Source: Streptomyces sp. G-G2
GTDB taxonomy: Bacteria > Actinomycetota > Actinomycetes > Streptomycetales > Streptomycetaceae
Direction of reading: 5' to 3'
NCBI RefSeq assembly: GCF_030063135.1
Contig: NZ_JASISO010000003.1
Coordinates: 1 to 64,000 of the forward strand
Length of the DNA: 64,000 bases
This document shows, piece after piece, positions 43,600-51,905 of the stretch; positions within the stretch are counted from its first letter, which is position 1, and the number at the start of each line of letters is the position of its first letter. The translations under genes were made by a program, and so were the position numbers. The notes under the pieces are model-generated. The model worked only from the letters and a program-made list of their open reading frames with translations. It did no database searches and was not told the DNA's origin.

Positions 43600-44240
43600 T
43601 CGCCGAGGACTCGGTGCTGCTGCGAATAGGGCTGGTCAAAGTCCTCGAAATGGCCGGGTTCGAGGTGGCCGCCGAGACCGGGGACGCCGAAGGGCTGCTC
43701 GCGGCCGTCGAGGAGCACGAGCCCGACCTCGCACTCGTCGACGTCCGCATGCCGCCCGGATTCACCGACGAGGGCGTCCGGGCCGCCCTGGTGATCCGCC
43801 GTCAGTGGCCGAGGACCTCGGTACTGCTGCTGTCGCAGTACGTCGAGGAGCGTTACGCGGCGGACCTGCTCGCCGGTCAGGGCGCGGGCATCGGCTACCT
43901 GCTCAAGCAACGGGTGGCCGACGTGGAGGAGTTCGTCGACGCCCTCAAGCGGGTGGCGGCCGGTGGCACGGCCCTCGACCCGCAGGTCGTCGCCCAGCTG
44001 CTGCTGCGCCGGGGCGGCGGACCCGACCCGCTGGAGCGGCTGACCCCGCGCGAGCGCGAGGTGCTCGCGCTGATGGCCGAGGGCCGCTCCAACGCGGGCA
44101 TCGCGGCCCAACTGGTCGTCAGCGAGAGCGCGGTGGCCAAGCACATCAACAACATCCTCGCCAAGCTCGACCTCCCGCAGGCCGACGGCGACCACCGGCG
44201 GGTGCTGGCGGTACTGCGCTTCCTGGACGGATCCTCGTGA
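43587..44240 (+). CDS. NarL-family response regulator
   Basis: A 217-residue regulator. The receiver domain has the acidic pair in VIAEDSVLL, phosphorylated Asp52 in LALVDVRMPP and Lys in GYLLKQRV. The LuxR-type helix-turn-helix is LERLTPREREVLALMAEGRS, NAGIAAQLVVSESAVAKHIN and NILAKLDL. The GTG start lies inside the kinase gene, and the stop overlaps the next start by four bases (GTGA), so all three genes should be made in step. It probably controls its own operon. Confidence 0.95.
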   Translation: MRAVIAEDSVLLRIGLVKVLEMAGFEVAAETGDAEGLLAAVEEHEPDLALVDVRMPPGFTDEGVRAALVIRRQWPRTSVLLLSQYVEERYAADLLAGQGAGIGYLLKQRVADVEEFVDALKRVAAGGTALDPQVVAQLLLRRGGGPDPLERLTPREREVLALMAEGRSNAGIAAQLVVSESAVAKHINNILAKLDLPQADGDHRRVLAVLRFLDGSS

Positions 44241-45118
44241 GCGACGCGGAGCGCCCCCAGCCGGGTGCACAGCCGAAGCCCGGCCCGCACCCGCAGCCTG
44301 GCCCGCACCCGCACCCGCAGCCCGGTCCGCACCCGCGCCCCAGCCACCGGACGGCGTGGACCGTGGCCGCCGCCCTGAGCGCCGTACTCGTCGTGGTGCC
44401 CGCGAGCTGGCAGGCCTGGAGCCAGCGGGCCACCGGGAGCGGATCCCTGAACGGGGGGAGCGGCGGCCGGCCGGTCACCGCCCTGGAGATCGACGCGGGT
44501 GACGCGACCGTGACGGTCACCCCGCGCGCCGACCGCGACGTGGTCTACCGGGCCCACGTCCGCTGGTCCCTCGACAAGCCCGTCATCGAGGAGAGCTGGG
44601 CCGGCGGAACCCTGCGGCTGGCGCCCCGCTGCCCCGGGATCGGCCCCGGGCTCGACGCGGGCCCCGGTTGCATGATCGACCTTGGGGTCAGCGTCCCCGT
44701 CGACCTCCCGGTCACGGTCGTCGCGGCCTCCGGGAAGGTCGGCCTCAGCGGCCTCGGCGGAGCCGTCGACGTACGGATGGGTTCGGGCCCGCTGCGCCTC
44801 ACCGCGCTGCGCGGACCCCTGCGGGCCGCCGTGGACTCCGGCTCCCTCGGCGCCACCGACCTCACGTCCCCGGAGGCCGACATCCGTACCGGCTCGGGTT
44901 CGGCCACCGCCCGCTTCGTCGCCCCTCCCGCGAGGCTCACCGCCCGTGCGGAATCGGGCCAGGTGGAGGTCACCGTGCCCGTCGCCACCCGCTTCCGGGT
45001 CACGGCCCGGGTGGGCGCGGGGCGCCTCGACGTGGACCCCGCCCTGCGCGACCCCGCCGGGCCCGGACTTCTGGACATCGCGACCGGCTCGGGCCGCGCG
45101 GTGGTGCGCTACCCGTAG
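44237..45118 (+). CDS. DUF4097-like beta-solenoid membrane protein
   Basis: A 293-residue protein starting at a GTG that overlaps the regulator stop. A Pro/His/Gln-rich cytoplasmic head with degenerate PGPHPQPGPHPH repeats (residues ~10-36) precedes one transmembrane helix (WTVAAALSAVLVVVPASW). The outer domain is a run of short beta strands alternating with G, S, D and T (VDVRMGSGPLRLTALRGPLR, ADIRTGSGSATARF), the pattern of DUF4097/adhesin-like right-handed solenoids. In other bacteria such domains sit in envelope-stress operons beside kinase pairs. It may be a sensor accessory or the operon's surface effector. Confidence 0.82.
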   Translation: MSDAERPQPGAQPKPGPHPQPGPHPHPQPGPHPRPSHRTAWTVAAALSAVLVVVPASWQAWSQRATGSGSLNGGSGGRPVTALEIDAGDATVTVTPRADRDVVYRAHVRWSLDKPVIEESWAGGTLRLAPRCPGIGPGLDAGPGCMIDLGVSVPVDLPVTVVAASGKVGLSGLGGAVDVRMGSGPLRLTALRGPLRAAVDSGSLGATDLTSPEADIRTGSGSATARFVAPPARLTARAESGQVEVTVPVATRFRVTARVGAGRLDVDPALRDPAGPGLLDIATGSGRAVVRYP

Positions 45119-45126
45119 CCCGGCGC

Positions 45127-45153
45127 GGCCCGGCGGAGTCCGTCAACCGGGCC
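45127..45153. terminator. Hairpin after the kinase operon
   Basis: GGCCCGG, 13 bases, CCGGGCC, starting 9 bases past the DUF4097-like stop. A modest GC-rich terminator candidate. Confidence 0.4.
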
Positions 45154-45315
45154 CCGTCCGGGCGGCCTTCGCGGGCCCGCGCGGCGCGGGAGGGCGCCTC
45201 GCCGTGTTGTCGCACCGCGCGAGCACGGGCGAGTACGGGCAGCGGTGCTCCGCCGTGCGACGCACCGCACCCGAGCCCGCGGACCGACCCGCGAAGACCT
45301 CCCGGACAGGACTTA

Positions 45316-45956
45316 GGACTCGTAACAAAATTGGGCTGTCTGACCTGCGGGAATGTGGTGTGTGTCAGGCATCGTTGATGCTGCCGGAGGTGAGGCAGCC
45401 GAGACGAAGAGGAGCACACGTCGGCCCTGGGAGGTCGATGACGGCCTGTGGGAGCGGATCGAGCCGCTGTTGCCGCAGGTGAAACATAATCCGAGGTATC
45501 CGGGCCGGCCGCGTGTGGACGACCGCAAGGCGCTGAACGGCATCCTGTTCGTGCTGTACACCGGGATCCGGTGGGAGTTCCTGCCGCAGGAGCTGGGCTT
45601 CGGCTCGGGCATGACGTGCTGGCGGCGGCTGCGCGACTGGAACGAGGCCGGGGTCTGACAGCGGCCGCATGAGGTGTTGCTGGCCGAGTTGCGGGCCGGC
45701 GACCGGACCGTCGCCGGTGGACCGAGGCAAGACCGGCAGCAAGCACCATGTGATCGTCGAGGCGCACGGGATCCCGCTGGCCGCGACGCCGACCGGCGGC
45801 ACTAGGTCGCCGAAGCCGCGTTCGCCCTGCTGTACTGGTTCCGCCGACTGCGCATCCGCCGGGAGATCCGCGACGACATCCACCAGGCGGTCCTCACCCT
45901 GGGCTGCGCCATCATCTGCCGGCGCCGACTGAAGACCTCACTTTTGATCTGAGTCC
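45316..45956 (+). mobile_element. IS5-family (IS427-type) insertion sequence remnant
   Basis: The element is 641 bp. Its ends are imperfect inverted repeats: left GGACTCGTAACAAAATTG, right (reverse complement) GGACTCAGATCAAAAGTG. TA flanks both ends (45314-45315 and 45957-45958), the 2-base target duplication of the IS427 group. Complete relatives are roughly 850-900 bp; here the central part of the transposase is missing, so the copy is dead. The right end falls exactly at the end of a DUF1330 gene. Confidence 0.82.
45353..45950 (+). pseudogene. Degenerate IS5-family transposase
   Basis: The N-terminal part is intact in one frame to the TGA at 45656-45658: WEVDDGLWERIEPLLPQ, PGRPRVDDRKALNGILFVLY and GIRWEFLPQELGFGSGMTCW (helix-turn-helix and start of the DDE domain). 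A middle fragment VDRGKTGSKHHVIVEAHGIP lies in another frame, and the C-terminal YWFRRLRIRREIRDDIH and LTLGCAIIC return to the first frame. The stretch with the second catalytic Asp and most of the core is deleted. No functional transposase can be made. Confidence 0.85.
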
Positions 45957-46245
45957 TAAACGCCTTCGATGATGCGGAAGTCGCGCTCGACGCCGTCGGA
46001 CAGGGCGAGCAGCGCCTGCTGGTAGGCCTCACTCGCGTGAGCTGCGACGGCCTGTTCGAAGCTGTCGAACTCGATCAGACGACGCGCTCGGCGACGCCGT
46101 CGTCGTGGGCGACGACCCGCCCGCCGCGGGCGAGCACCCGTCCGCCTCCGGCCTCGACGGCCGGACCGGCCAGCTTGTTGTAGGCAGCCAGCTTCTCGGG
46201 GTCGGAAATGGTGCGGTAGGCGCTGACCCAGTAGCCCTTGGCCAC
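45956..46245 (-). pseudogene. DUF1330 protein gene, frameshifted
   Basis: A GTG at 46245 with GGAGG upstream starts AKGYWVSAYRTISDPEKLAA, then YNKLAGPAVEAGGGRVLARG, a clear DUF1330 protein (ferredoxin-like fold, normally about 95 residues). At about 46078-46084 the frame breaks: GTCGTCTGATC gives an immediate stop, while one extra C would continue into LIEFDSFEQAVAAHASEAYQ and DGVERDFRIIEGV. Repaired, the protein is full-length at ~96 residues. Its TAG stop is made of two bases of the IS target duplication plus one base of the IS end. Either a real single-base loss or a sequencing error. Confidence 0.8.
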
Positions 46246-46260
46246 GAGAACCTCCAGTGT

Positions 46261-46302
46261 TCGGAAAGTGCGCGTCCGAGAATGCACGTCGGAAAGTGCA
46301 CC
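46261..46302. repeat. Three 14-bp iterons upstream of the DUF1330 gene
   Basis: TCGGAAAGTGCGCG, TCCGAGAATGCACG and TCGGAAAGTGCACC stand in tandem (46261-46274, 46275-46288, 46289-46302), 16-57 bases before the DUF1330 GTG on the minus strand. The outer two agree at 12 of 14 positions. They look like a cooperative regulator-binding array. Confidence 0.7.
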
Positions 46303-46376
46303 TCTGACGTGGATTCACTGCTGTGAGCGAGCGTACCCGGCGGAAGATCACCGGGGTGGTTCAGGGAACGTACTGG

Positions 46377-47105
46377 TCAGCGACGCGCCGGAGCCTCGCC
46401 GTCGAGCAGGGGTTGCAGGAGTGGGATGTACAGATCGGCGACTTCGTCGGGGGCCAGGCTCGTCAGCTGGTCGGCCTGGACGGTCGCGTACAGGGCCCCG
46501 AGGCCGAGCAGCACGCCGATGGCCAGTTCCGCTCGCAGCGCGGCGTCCGGCCCGGGGAGTCGGGCGGCGAGGGCGTCGATGACCTGCGTGCGGAAGCTGG
46601 CCCGGGCCTGTCCGCCGAGTTCCAGGTGGTGACGGGAGAAGGCGATGCGCAGGATCGGGTCGCGGGTCTGGCCGCGCTGGGTGGCGAGCAGGTGCAGGAC
46701 CATGTGCCGGGCGAGGCCGTCCAAAGGGGCGTCGAACAGGGCGGTGGCGTCGGTGTCGAAGGTGAAGACCTGGTTGAACAGGTCCTCCTTGGAGCCGTAG
46801 TACTTCATCACGAGCGCCGGGCTGACGCCCGCGTCATCGGCGATGGCGGCGATGGTCGTGTCGGCGTAGGCATGGCGCGCGAACGCACGCCGGGCGGCGG
46901 CGAGGATCTCCGCGCGCCGCGCGTCGGCGTCACGCGGTCGTGCCGCCCGGTCCGGTGCCGGGCCGGGCGTCGGCGGCGCCGGTGCCGGCGGGTTCCTGGA
47001 CGTCGTTCGCGGGCGGCCGCTGCGGGGGGAGGCGGAGCTCGGGCCGGGCATGGTGTTCAGAGACGGGGACGGGGACGGGGACGGAGACGGCGAATCAGTG
47101 GGCAC
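46377..47105 (-). CDS. TetR-family repressor
   Basis: A 242-residue regulator. I take GTG 47105, which has AGAGGG 7 bases upstream; an ATG at 47141 would lie inside the operator. After a low-complexity Ser/Pro-rich leader of ~60 residues comes the TetR helix-turn-helix: ARRAEILAAARRAFARHAYA and DTTIAAIADDAGVSPALVMK, then YYGSKEDLFNQVF. The ligand domain is of the TetR_C type with RHMVLHLLATQRGQTRDPIL. A large double operator lies 17-58 bases upstream. The divergent neighbour is rraA. The ligand is unknown. Confidence 0.92.
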   Translation of the reverse strand: MPTDSPSPSPSPSPSLNTMPGPSSASPRSGRPRTTSRNPPAPAPPTPGPAPDRAARPRDADARRAEILAAARRAFARHAYADTTIAAIADDAGVSPALVMKYYGSKEDLFNQVFTFDTDATALFDAPLDGLARHMVLHLLATQRGQTRDPILRIAFSRHHLELGGQARASFRTQVIDALAARLPGPDAALRAELAIGVLLGLGALYATVQADQLTSLAPDEVADLYIPLLQPLLDGEAPARR

Positions 47106-47121
47106 TGCGAAACCCTCTTGA

Positions 47122-47163
47122 AGGTGAATGACGTTCACCACTGTAGGTGAACGTCATTCACCT
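47122..47163. promoter_or_regulatory. TetR double operator, 18-bp perfect inverted repeat
   Basis: AGGTGAATGACGTTCACC (47122-47139), six bases, GGTGAACGTCATTCACCT (47146-47163). Each arm is itself a palindromic GGTGAA-N5-TTCACC site, so two TetR dimers could bind 23 bp apart, about two helical turns. It lies between tetR and rraA and before the tetR GTG. Confidence 0.85.
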
Positions 47164-47252
47164 CGCAATGCGGCTCCTTGGACGCGGCCTGCCACGACGG
47201 CCTTAGGCTGGCGATGACCGACGCCGGGCCACACCGAGGAGCAGCGAGCGCC

Positions 47253-47744
47253 ATGACCGTCACCCCCGTGCCCACCGCAGACCTGTACGACGAGCACGGC
47301 GAGCGCCTGGAGATCTGCGGCGCCCCCTTCCGCCAGTTCGGGGGCCGCCGGGCCTTCGCCGGACCGGTCCGCACCCTGGCCTGCCGCGAGGACAACGCGC
47401 TGCTGCGCGAGCTGGTGAACAGCCCGGGCGACGGCGCCGTCCTCGTCGTCGACGGCGCGGGCTCCCTGCGCACGGCCCTGGTCGGCGACCTGATCGCGGG
47501 CGCGGCCGCCCGCAACGGCTGGGCCGGACTGGTGCTCCGCGGCGCGATCCGCGACAGCGTGGCCCTCGGCGGCCTCGACCTCGGGGTCAAGGCGCTCGGC
47601 ACCGTCCCGCGCAAGAGCGGCAAGACCGGCGCGGGCACCGTGGACGAGCCCCTCACCTTCGGCGACGCCACCTTCCGGCCCGGCGACACCGTCCACTGCG
47701 ACGACGACGGCGTGGTGGTGGTCGTCCGCGGCGAGGAGGGCTGA
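47253..47744 (+). CDS. rraA: RraA-family protein
   Basis: A 163-residue protein. GAGGAG precedes the ATG. It has the RraA pattern: PTADLYDEHGERLEICGAPF, RQFGGRRAFAGPVRTL, DGAVLVVDGAGSLRTALVGD, WAGLVLRGAIRDS and PGDTVHCDDDGVVVV. RraA binds RNase E-type ribonucleases and restrains mRNA decay; homologues also act as aldolases or in RNA turnover independent of RNase E. The G-D-x20-R-D aldolase motif (GDLIAGAAARNGWAGLVLRG then RD) is present. A strong hairpin follows. The TetR operator 90 bases upstream could also affect it. Confidence 0.93.
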   Translation: MTVTPVPTADLYDEHGERLEICGAPFRQFGGRRAFAGPVRTLACREDNALLRELVNSPGDGAVLVVDGAGSLRTALVGDLIAGAAARNGWAGLVLRGAIRDSVALGGLDLGVKALGTVPRKSGKTGAGTVDEPLTFGDATFRPGDTVHCDDDGVVVVVRGEEG

Positions 47745-47754
47745 CGGGCGCAAA

Positions 47755-47785
47755 CGCGCCAGGGCGTCCGTCCGGCCCTGGCGCG
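47755..47785. terminator. 11-bp stem terminator after rraA
   Basis: CGCGCCAGGGC, a 9-base loop and GCCCTGGCGCG, starting 11 bases past the rraA stop. Confidence 0.8.
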
Positions 47786-47816
47786 AGCGGGCGGCCCCGC
47801 GCTTCACTGCGGCGCC

Positions 47817-49484
47817 ATGAGACGACACAGGATCATGGCAGCGCTCGGCGCCCTCGCCCTCGCGGCGGCCGCCCTGACCGGCGCGGGCCCGGCCACCGCC
47901 GCGCCGACCCCGGCCACGCGGACCGCCGCCGCCGCGTCCACGGCCCCCGCCCCGCTCCCCGCGCCCACCGCCCCCGCTCCGCCCGCCGAGTTCGGGACCG
48001 ACTGGCACGACCCGCTCACCGCGGCCCCACCCGTCGCCAGACCCGCCACCCGCTCCTGCGACGTCACCCTCGCCGAGGCGCAGTTCCGCGACTTCACCCC
48101 GTACCGGGGCACCTACACGCCCCCCACCGGCTGCGGCAGCTCCTGGAGCAAGGTCGTGCTCCGCCTCGACGGCAAGGTCAAGGGCCGCCAGTACGACCGC
48201 CTGGGCCACCTCTCCGTCGGCGGTGTCGAGGTGCTGCGCACCTCCACCCCCGAGCCCTCGCCCGACGGCATCGCCTGGTCCGTCGAGAAGGACGTCACGC
48301 GCTACACCCCGACCCTGCGCGGCCCGCAGCCGGTCGAGATGCTCATCGGCAACGTCGTCGACGACACCTACACCGGGGTGATCGACGTCAAGGTGACCCT
48401 CACCTTCTACGCCGCCGAACGCGGTCGGACCCGCCCCGCCGAGGTCCCCGACCAGGTCCTCCCCCTCACCTCTGCGACGCTGACCACCCCGCGCAACACC
48501 GAGCGGATTCTCGCCGAGGTGTACGCCACCGGATCGGGCGGCGGCTGCGAGGAGTTCTGGTACCTGAGCACCCCGGACGCCGCCCCCTACTCCTGCAAGG
48601 CGGCCGATGGCCCCTACCGCGAGGTCCGGATCGCGGTGGACGGCCAACTCGCCGGGATCGCGGCCCCGTTCCCCACGATCTGGACCGGCGGCTGGTCCAA
48701 CCCCTTCCTCTGGTACGTCACTCCGGCGCCCCGCGCCTTCGACGTCCAGCCCGTCGTCTACGACCTGACCCCCTTCGCCGCGCTCCTCAACGACGGCCGC
48801 CCGCACCGCGTCGAGGTCTCCGTCGCCGGAGTGCCCGCCGGTCAGGACGGCTGGAGCACCCCCGCCAACGTGCTGCTCTGGCAGGACCAGGGCCGCGCCG
48901 TGGTCACCGGCGCCCTGACCCGCGCCGAACAGAGCGAACCGGCCAACTCCGCCGTCTTCACGCCCGGCGCGCAGAACCGCGTCGACACCAAGGGCGGCCA
49001 CCGGCTCACCGTCGCCGGATACCTCGACACCTCCCACGGCCGCGTCGCGACCACCGTGACCCGCACCCTGGCCAACATCTCCGTCCACCGCTGGACCGAG
49101 GGCGAGAACCAGGACGCGTTGACCGCGGACTGGGCCGACGACGAGAGCGTCACCAGCGGACGCACCACCACCCGCACCCAGCGCTCCTACACCATCAACG
49201 GCGAGACCACCCTCGCCACCGACGGCCGGCTGCGCACCGTGATCTCCCTCGGCGACCGCGCCGACACGGTCTCCCTGCGCGAGAACGGTTCCCGGCCGTC
49301 CTGGTCGCGGCTGGACGACCACTACACCGGCGACGCCTCGTACACGGCCAACGTGCCGCGCGACCAGCGGCACGCGGTGGGCACCAGCTCCGAGCGCTAC
49401 CGCCGTACCGGCTCCGACGGCTGCTACGACCGTACGGTCGCCAGTGCCCAGGGCGCGCTGACCCAGGACCTCCGGCGCTGCTGA
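47817..49484 (+). CDS. Secreted peptide-N-glycosidase A (PNGase A family)
   Basis: A 555-residue exported protein. The signal peptide MRRHRIMAALGALALAAAAL is cut near GPATAA; a Pro/Ala/Thr linker follows to residue ~60. The remainder matches the PNGase A N- and C-terminal domains: DVTLAEAQFRDFTPYRGTYT, HLSVGGVEVLRTSTPEPSPD, GIAWSVEKDVTRYTPTL, LIGNVVDDTYTGVIDVKVTL, EEFWYLSTPD and PYREVRIAVDGQLAG. These enzymes release N-glycans from glycopeptides by cutting the glycosylamine bond. It would act on plant, fungal or animal glycoproteins in the environment. The released chitobiose-core glycans could feed the GH20 enzyme encoded at 62 kb. It stands as a single gene. Confidence 0.9.
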   Translation: MRRHRIMAALGALALAAAALTGAGPATAAPTPATRTAAAASTAPAPLPAPTAPAPPAEFGTDWHDPLTAAPPVARPATRSCDVTLAEAQFRDFTPYRGTYTPPTGCGSSWSKVVLRLDGKVKGRQYDRLGHLSVGGVEVLRTSTPEPSPDGIAWSVEKDVTRYTPTLRGPQPVEMLIGNVVDDTYTGVIDVKVTLTFYAAERGRTRPAEVPDQVLPLTSATLTTPRNTERILAEVYATGSGGGCEEFWYLSTPDAAPYSCKAADGPYREVRIAVDGQLAGIAAPFPTIWTGGWSNPFLWYVTPAPRAFDVQPVVYDLTPFAALLNDGRPHRVEVSVAGVPAGQDGWSTPANVLLWQDQGRAVVTGALTRAEQSEPANSAVFTPGAQNRVDTKGGHRLTVAGYLDTSHGRVATTVTRTLANISVHRWTEGENQDALTADWADDESVTSGRTTTRTQRSYTINGETTLATDGRLRTVISLGDRADTVSLRENGSRPSWSRLDDHYTGDASYTANVPRDQRHAVGTSSERYRRTGSDGCYDRTVASAQGALTQDLRRC

Positions 49485-49583
49485 GCGGTGACCCCGCCGG
49501 AGCGGCCCGGCGGCGGTGACCCGTGACATTCGTACCGTCCGGGTCCGTACGCGCGGCTCTGCCGCGGGGCCGGACCCGGTCCC

Positions 49584-50191
49584 CTGGCGGCCCGGCCCGA
49601 CGTGGCCCTCCTCGACATCGAACTGCCCGGCGGCAGCGGCCTCGACGCCGCCTCCGAACCGAGGGTGCGCTGTCCCGGCACCCGGGTGATGATCCTGACC
49701 ACCTTCGGCCGGCCCGGCTATCTGCGCCGCGCCATGGAGGCCGGGGCCGCGGGGTTCCTCGTCAAGGACGGGCCGGTGGAGGAACTGGCCGCCGCGATCC
49801 GGCGGGTGCCGGCCGGGGAGACCGCCATCGACCCCGCGCTCGCGGCGGCCGCCCTGAGCGCGGGCCCGAACCGCTGACCACCCGCGAACGCGATGTCCTG
49901 AACGCGGCCGTGGACGGGGCGACCGTCTCCGACATCGCGGCGCGGCTCCACCTCTCCGAGCCGACCGTACGCGACTACCTGTCCGCGGCCATCGGCAAGA
50001 CCGGGACGCGCAACCGGATGGAGGCCGTCCGGGCGGCCCGGCGCCAGGGCTGGCTGCGAGCGGCCCCGGCCGGGGCCGCGATCAGCCCGCGTGCCGGGAC
50101 AGGGTGTCCAGGGTGGCGGCCAGGCGGCCGGGCCGGGCCCGGTTGTGCGGGAGCCGGGCCAGCAGCTTCGCCAGCGTGCAGGTGTCCGTGA
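49584..50191 (+). pseudogene. Truncated, frameshifted NarL-type response regulator
   Basis: Only the second half of the receiver is left: LAARPDVALLDIELPGGSGL (phosphorylated Asp), MILTTFGRPGYLRRAMEAG and AAGFLVKDGPVEELAAAIRR. The frame then breaks near 49871, where one missing C would restore AGPNPLTTRERDVLNAAVDG and the helix-turn-helix SDIAARLHLSEPTVRDYLSA. The first ~50 residues of the receiver are absent, with no start codon in reasonable position. Domain sequence ends near 50056; the open frame runs on to 50191, antisense to the rhodanese gene. The kinase partner is missing. It resembles DesR-like regulators. Confidence 0.82.
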
Positions 50192-50681
50192 CGGCGGAGA
50201 GGACCAGTCCGCCCGCGACACCGGCCGAGAGCAGCCGGGCCGCCGGGCGCAGCTGCCCCGCCGCGAGCCCGGCGAGCACCAGGGACCCGGCGGTGAACCG
50301 TACCTGGCGCTCCATCGACCAGGCGGTCCGCTCGCCGGGCGAGCGCTCCAGGGCGTGACCGGCCCGCAGCCAGCCCGCCGTGCCGCCCGTGAGGGTGGCC
50401 GCCGCGATGCCGTGCCCGGCGAGGTCCCGGACGGCCTGCGCCGACCGTACGCCGCTCGCGCACACCACCAGCAGCTCCCGCCTGCCCGCCGCGGCGGACA
50501 GTGCGGGCAGGGCCCGGGGCAGCTGGTCGAGGGGGACGTTGTGCGCGCCGGGCAGGTGCCCCGAGGCGTACTCGGCGGGGGTGCGGACGTCGATGACGGT
50601 CAGCCCGTCCAGGCGCGGTGCGGCCTGTTCGGCGGTGAGGGCTCCGGCGGTGGCGGGGGCGGTGGCGCTGGTGGGGCTCAT
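50082..50681 (-). CDS. Rhodanese-like sulfurtransferase with membrane tail
   Basis: A 199-residue protein. The rhodanese domain spans residues ~18-115: LTVIDVRTPAEYASGHLPGA, HNVPLDQLPRALPAL, and the active loop VVCASGVRSAQ with Cys74, which carries the persulfide sulfur. The tail (about 125-180) has two hydrophobic stretches as in YgaP (DUF2892 type): VRFTAGSLVLAGLAAG and LLSAGVAGGLVLSAVTD. The ATG overlaps the stop of the upstream monooxygenase by four bases, so it is the last gene of a four-gene operon. It probably handles sulfur released from organosulfur compounds. Confidence 0.9.
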   Translation of the reverse strand: MSPTSATAPATAGALTAEQAAPRLDGLTVIDVRTPAEYASGHLPGAHNVPLDQLPRALPALSAAAGRRELLVVCASGVRSAQAVRDLAGHGIAAATLTGGTAGWLRAGHALERSPGERTAWSMERQVRFTAGSLVLAGLAAGQLRPAARLLSAGVAGGLVLSAVTDTCTLAKLLARLPHNRARPGRLAATLDTLSRHAG

Positions 50682-51883
50682 GTGGTGGTTCCCGTTCGGG
50701 CTGCGGGCCGCGCCGGTGCCCGGCGGTGCCACTCCTCGGCGAGCAGCCGGTAGGAGCGCACCCGGTCGGCGTGGCCGTGGGTGATGGTGGTGATGAGCAA
50801 TTCGTCGGCCCCGGTGGCCTCCTGGAGCCGCTCCAGCTGGTCCGCGACGGTCCGCGCGGAGCCGACGAAGCGGGTGTCGACCCGGTCGGCGACCAGCGCG
50901 TGATCGGCCGCGGTCCAGTCGGCGGTGAGCGCGCGGGCCTCGTCGGGAGTGGGGTAGGGGATGGCACCCTCGGCGGTCCGGATGCTCCGCACCCAGGGCG
51001 CGTACCCGGTGGCCAGCTCCCGGGCGCTCGCGTCGTCCTCGGCGACGACCACGTCCGCGGAGACGCTCAGGTACGGGCGCTCCAGCTCGTCGGAGGGCTT
51101 GAACGCTGCCCGGTAGGCGTCGGAGGCCTCCAGGACGGTGGCCGGGCTGACGTGGTAGTTCGAGGTGAAGCGCAGCCCGTTCCGGCCCGCCGCCTCCGCG
51201 CTCTGCCCGGCACTGCTGCCCAGGATCCACACCTGTACGTCGGCCCCCTCGCCCGGCACCACGTGCGCCTCGGTGCCGTCGGGCGCGCGGTAGTCGCCCC
51301 GCAGCAGCGCGAGGACGTCCTCGACCTGCTCCTCGTAGTCCTGGGGCCGCGCGCCGGGGAGCATCAGCAGCTTCTGCGCGAGGGCCACGCGCGGGTGTCC
51401 GGCCAGCGCGGCGAAGGAGAAGCCCGGCGGGATCAGCAGCCCGCCCGCCGTGCGGTGGCCCGTGACCGGCGCCGGGGTCCGCGCCGCGGACCCGGCGGCG
51501 GGCGGGCCGGGCGGGCTCACTGTGCCGGGCGGGCCGGGCGGGCGTCCGCCCGAACGCCCCAGGCCCAGGTCCAGGCGCCCGGGGTGCAGGGCGTCGATCA
51601 GCCCGAACTCCTCGACCGTGGACAGCGCGGTGCGGTGGCCCAGCTGTACCGCGCCGGAGCCGAGCCGGATGGTGGAGGTGGCGGCCGCGGTGAGGGCCAG
51701 GACCACGGCGGGCGAGGTCCCGGCCACTCCCGGGTTGAGGTGGTGTTCGGCGAACCAGTGGCGGGCGTAACCGAACCGCTCCGCCTGCCGGGCCAGGTCG
51801 ATGCTGGAGCGCAGGGCCCCGGCGGCCGTGGCCCCGGACGGGACCGGTACGAGGTCCAGGACCCCGAGGGGGATACCGGGCAT
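50678..51883 (-). CDS. LLM-class flavin-dependent oxidoreductase
   Basis: A 401-residue luciferase-like monooxygenase. GGAGAG precedes ATG 51883. It begins IPLGVLDLVPVPSGATA, with DLARQAERFGYARHWFAEHH and HLNPGVAGTSPAVVLALTAA, then IRLGSGAVQLGHRTALSTVE and GRLDLGLGRSGG, all characteristic of the single-subunit MsnO8/YhbW type. A Pro/Gly-rich insert at ~115-150 is unusual. The enzyme would use FMNH2 from a separate reductase. It lies 22 bases after a DszA/SnaA-type gene and overlaps the rhodanese gene, which argues for C-S bond cleavage. Confidence 0.91.
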   Translation of the reverse strand: MPGIPLGVLDLVPVPSGATAAGALRSSIDLARQAERFGYARHWFAEHHLNPGVAGTSPAVVLALTAAATSTIRLGSGAVQLGHRTALSTVEEFGLIDALHPGRLDLGLGRSGGRPPGPPGTVSPPGPPAAGSAARTPAPVTGHRTAGGLLIPPGFSFAALAGHPRVALAQKLLMLPGARPQDYEEQVEDVLALLRGDYRAPDGTEAHVVPGEGADVQVWILGSSAGQSAEAAGRNGLRFTSNYHVSPATVLEASDAYRAAFKPSDELERPYLSVSADVVVAEDDASARELATGYAPWVRSIRTAEGAIPYPTPDEARALTADWTAADHALVADRVDTRFVGSARTVADQLERLQEATGADELLITTITHGHADRVRSYRLLAEEWHRRAPARPAARTGTTT

Positions 51884-51905
51884 GGTCGTTCTCTCCTCGG
51901 GTCGG

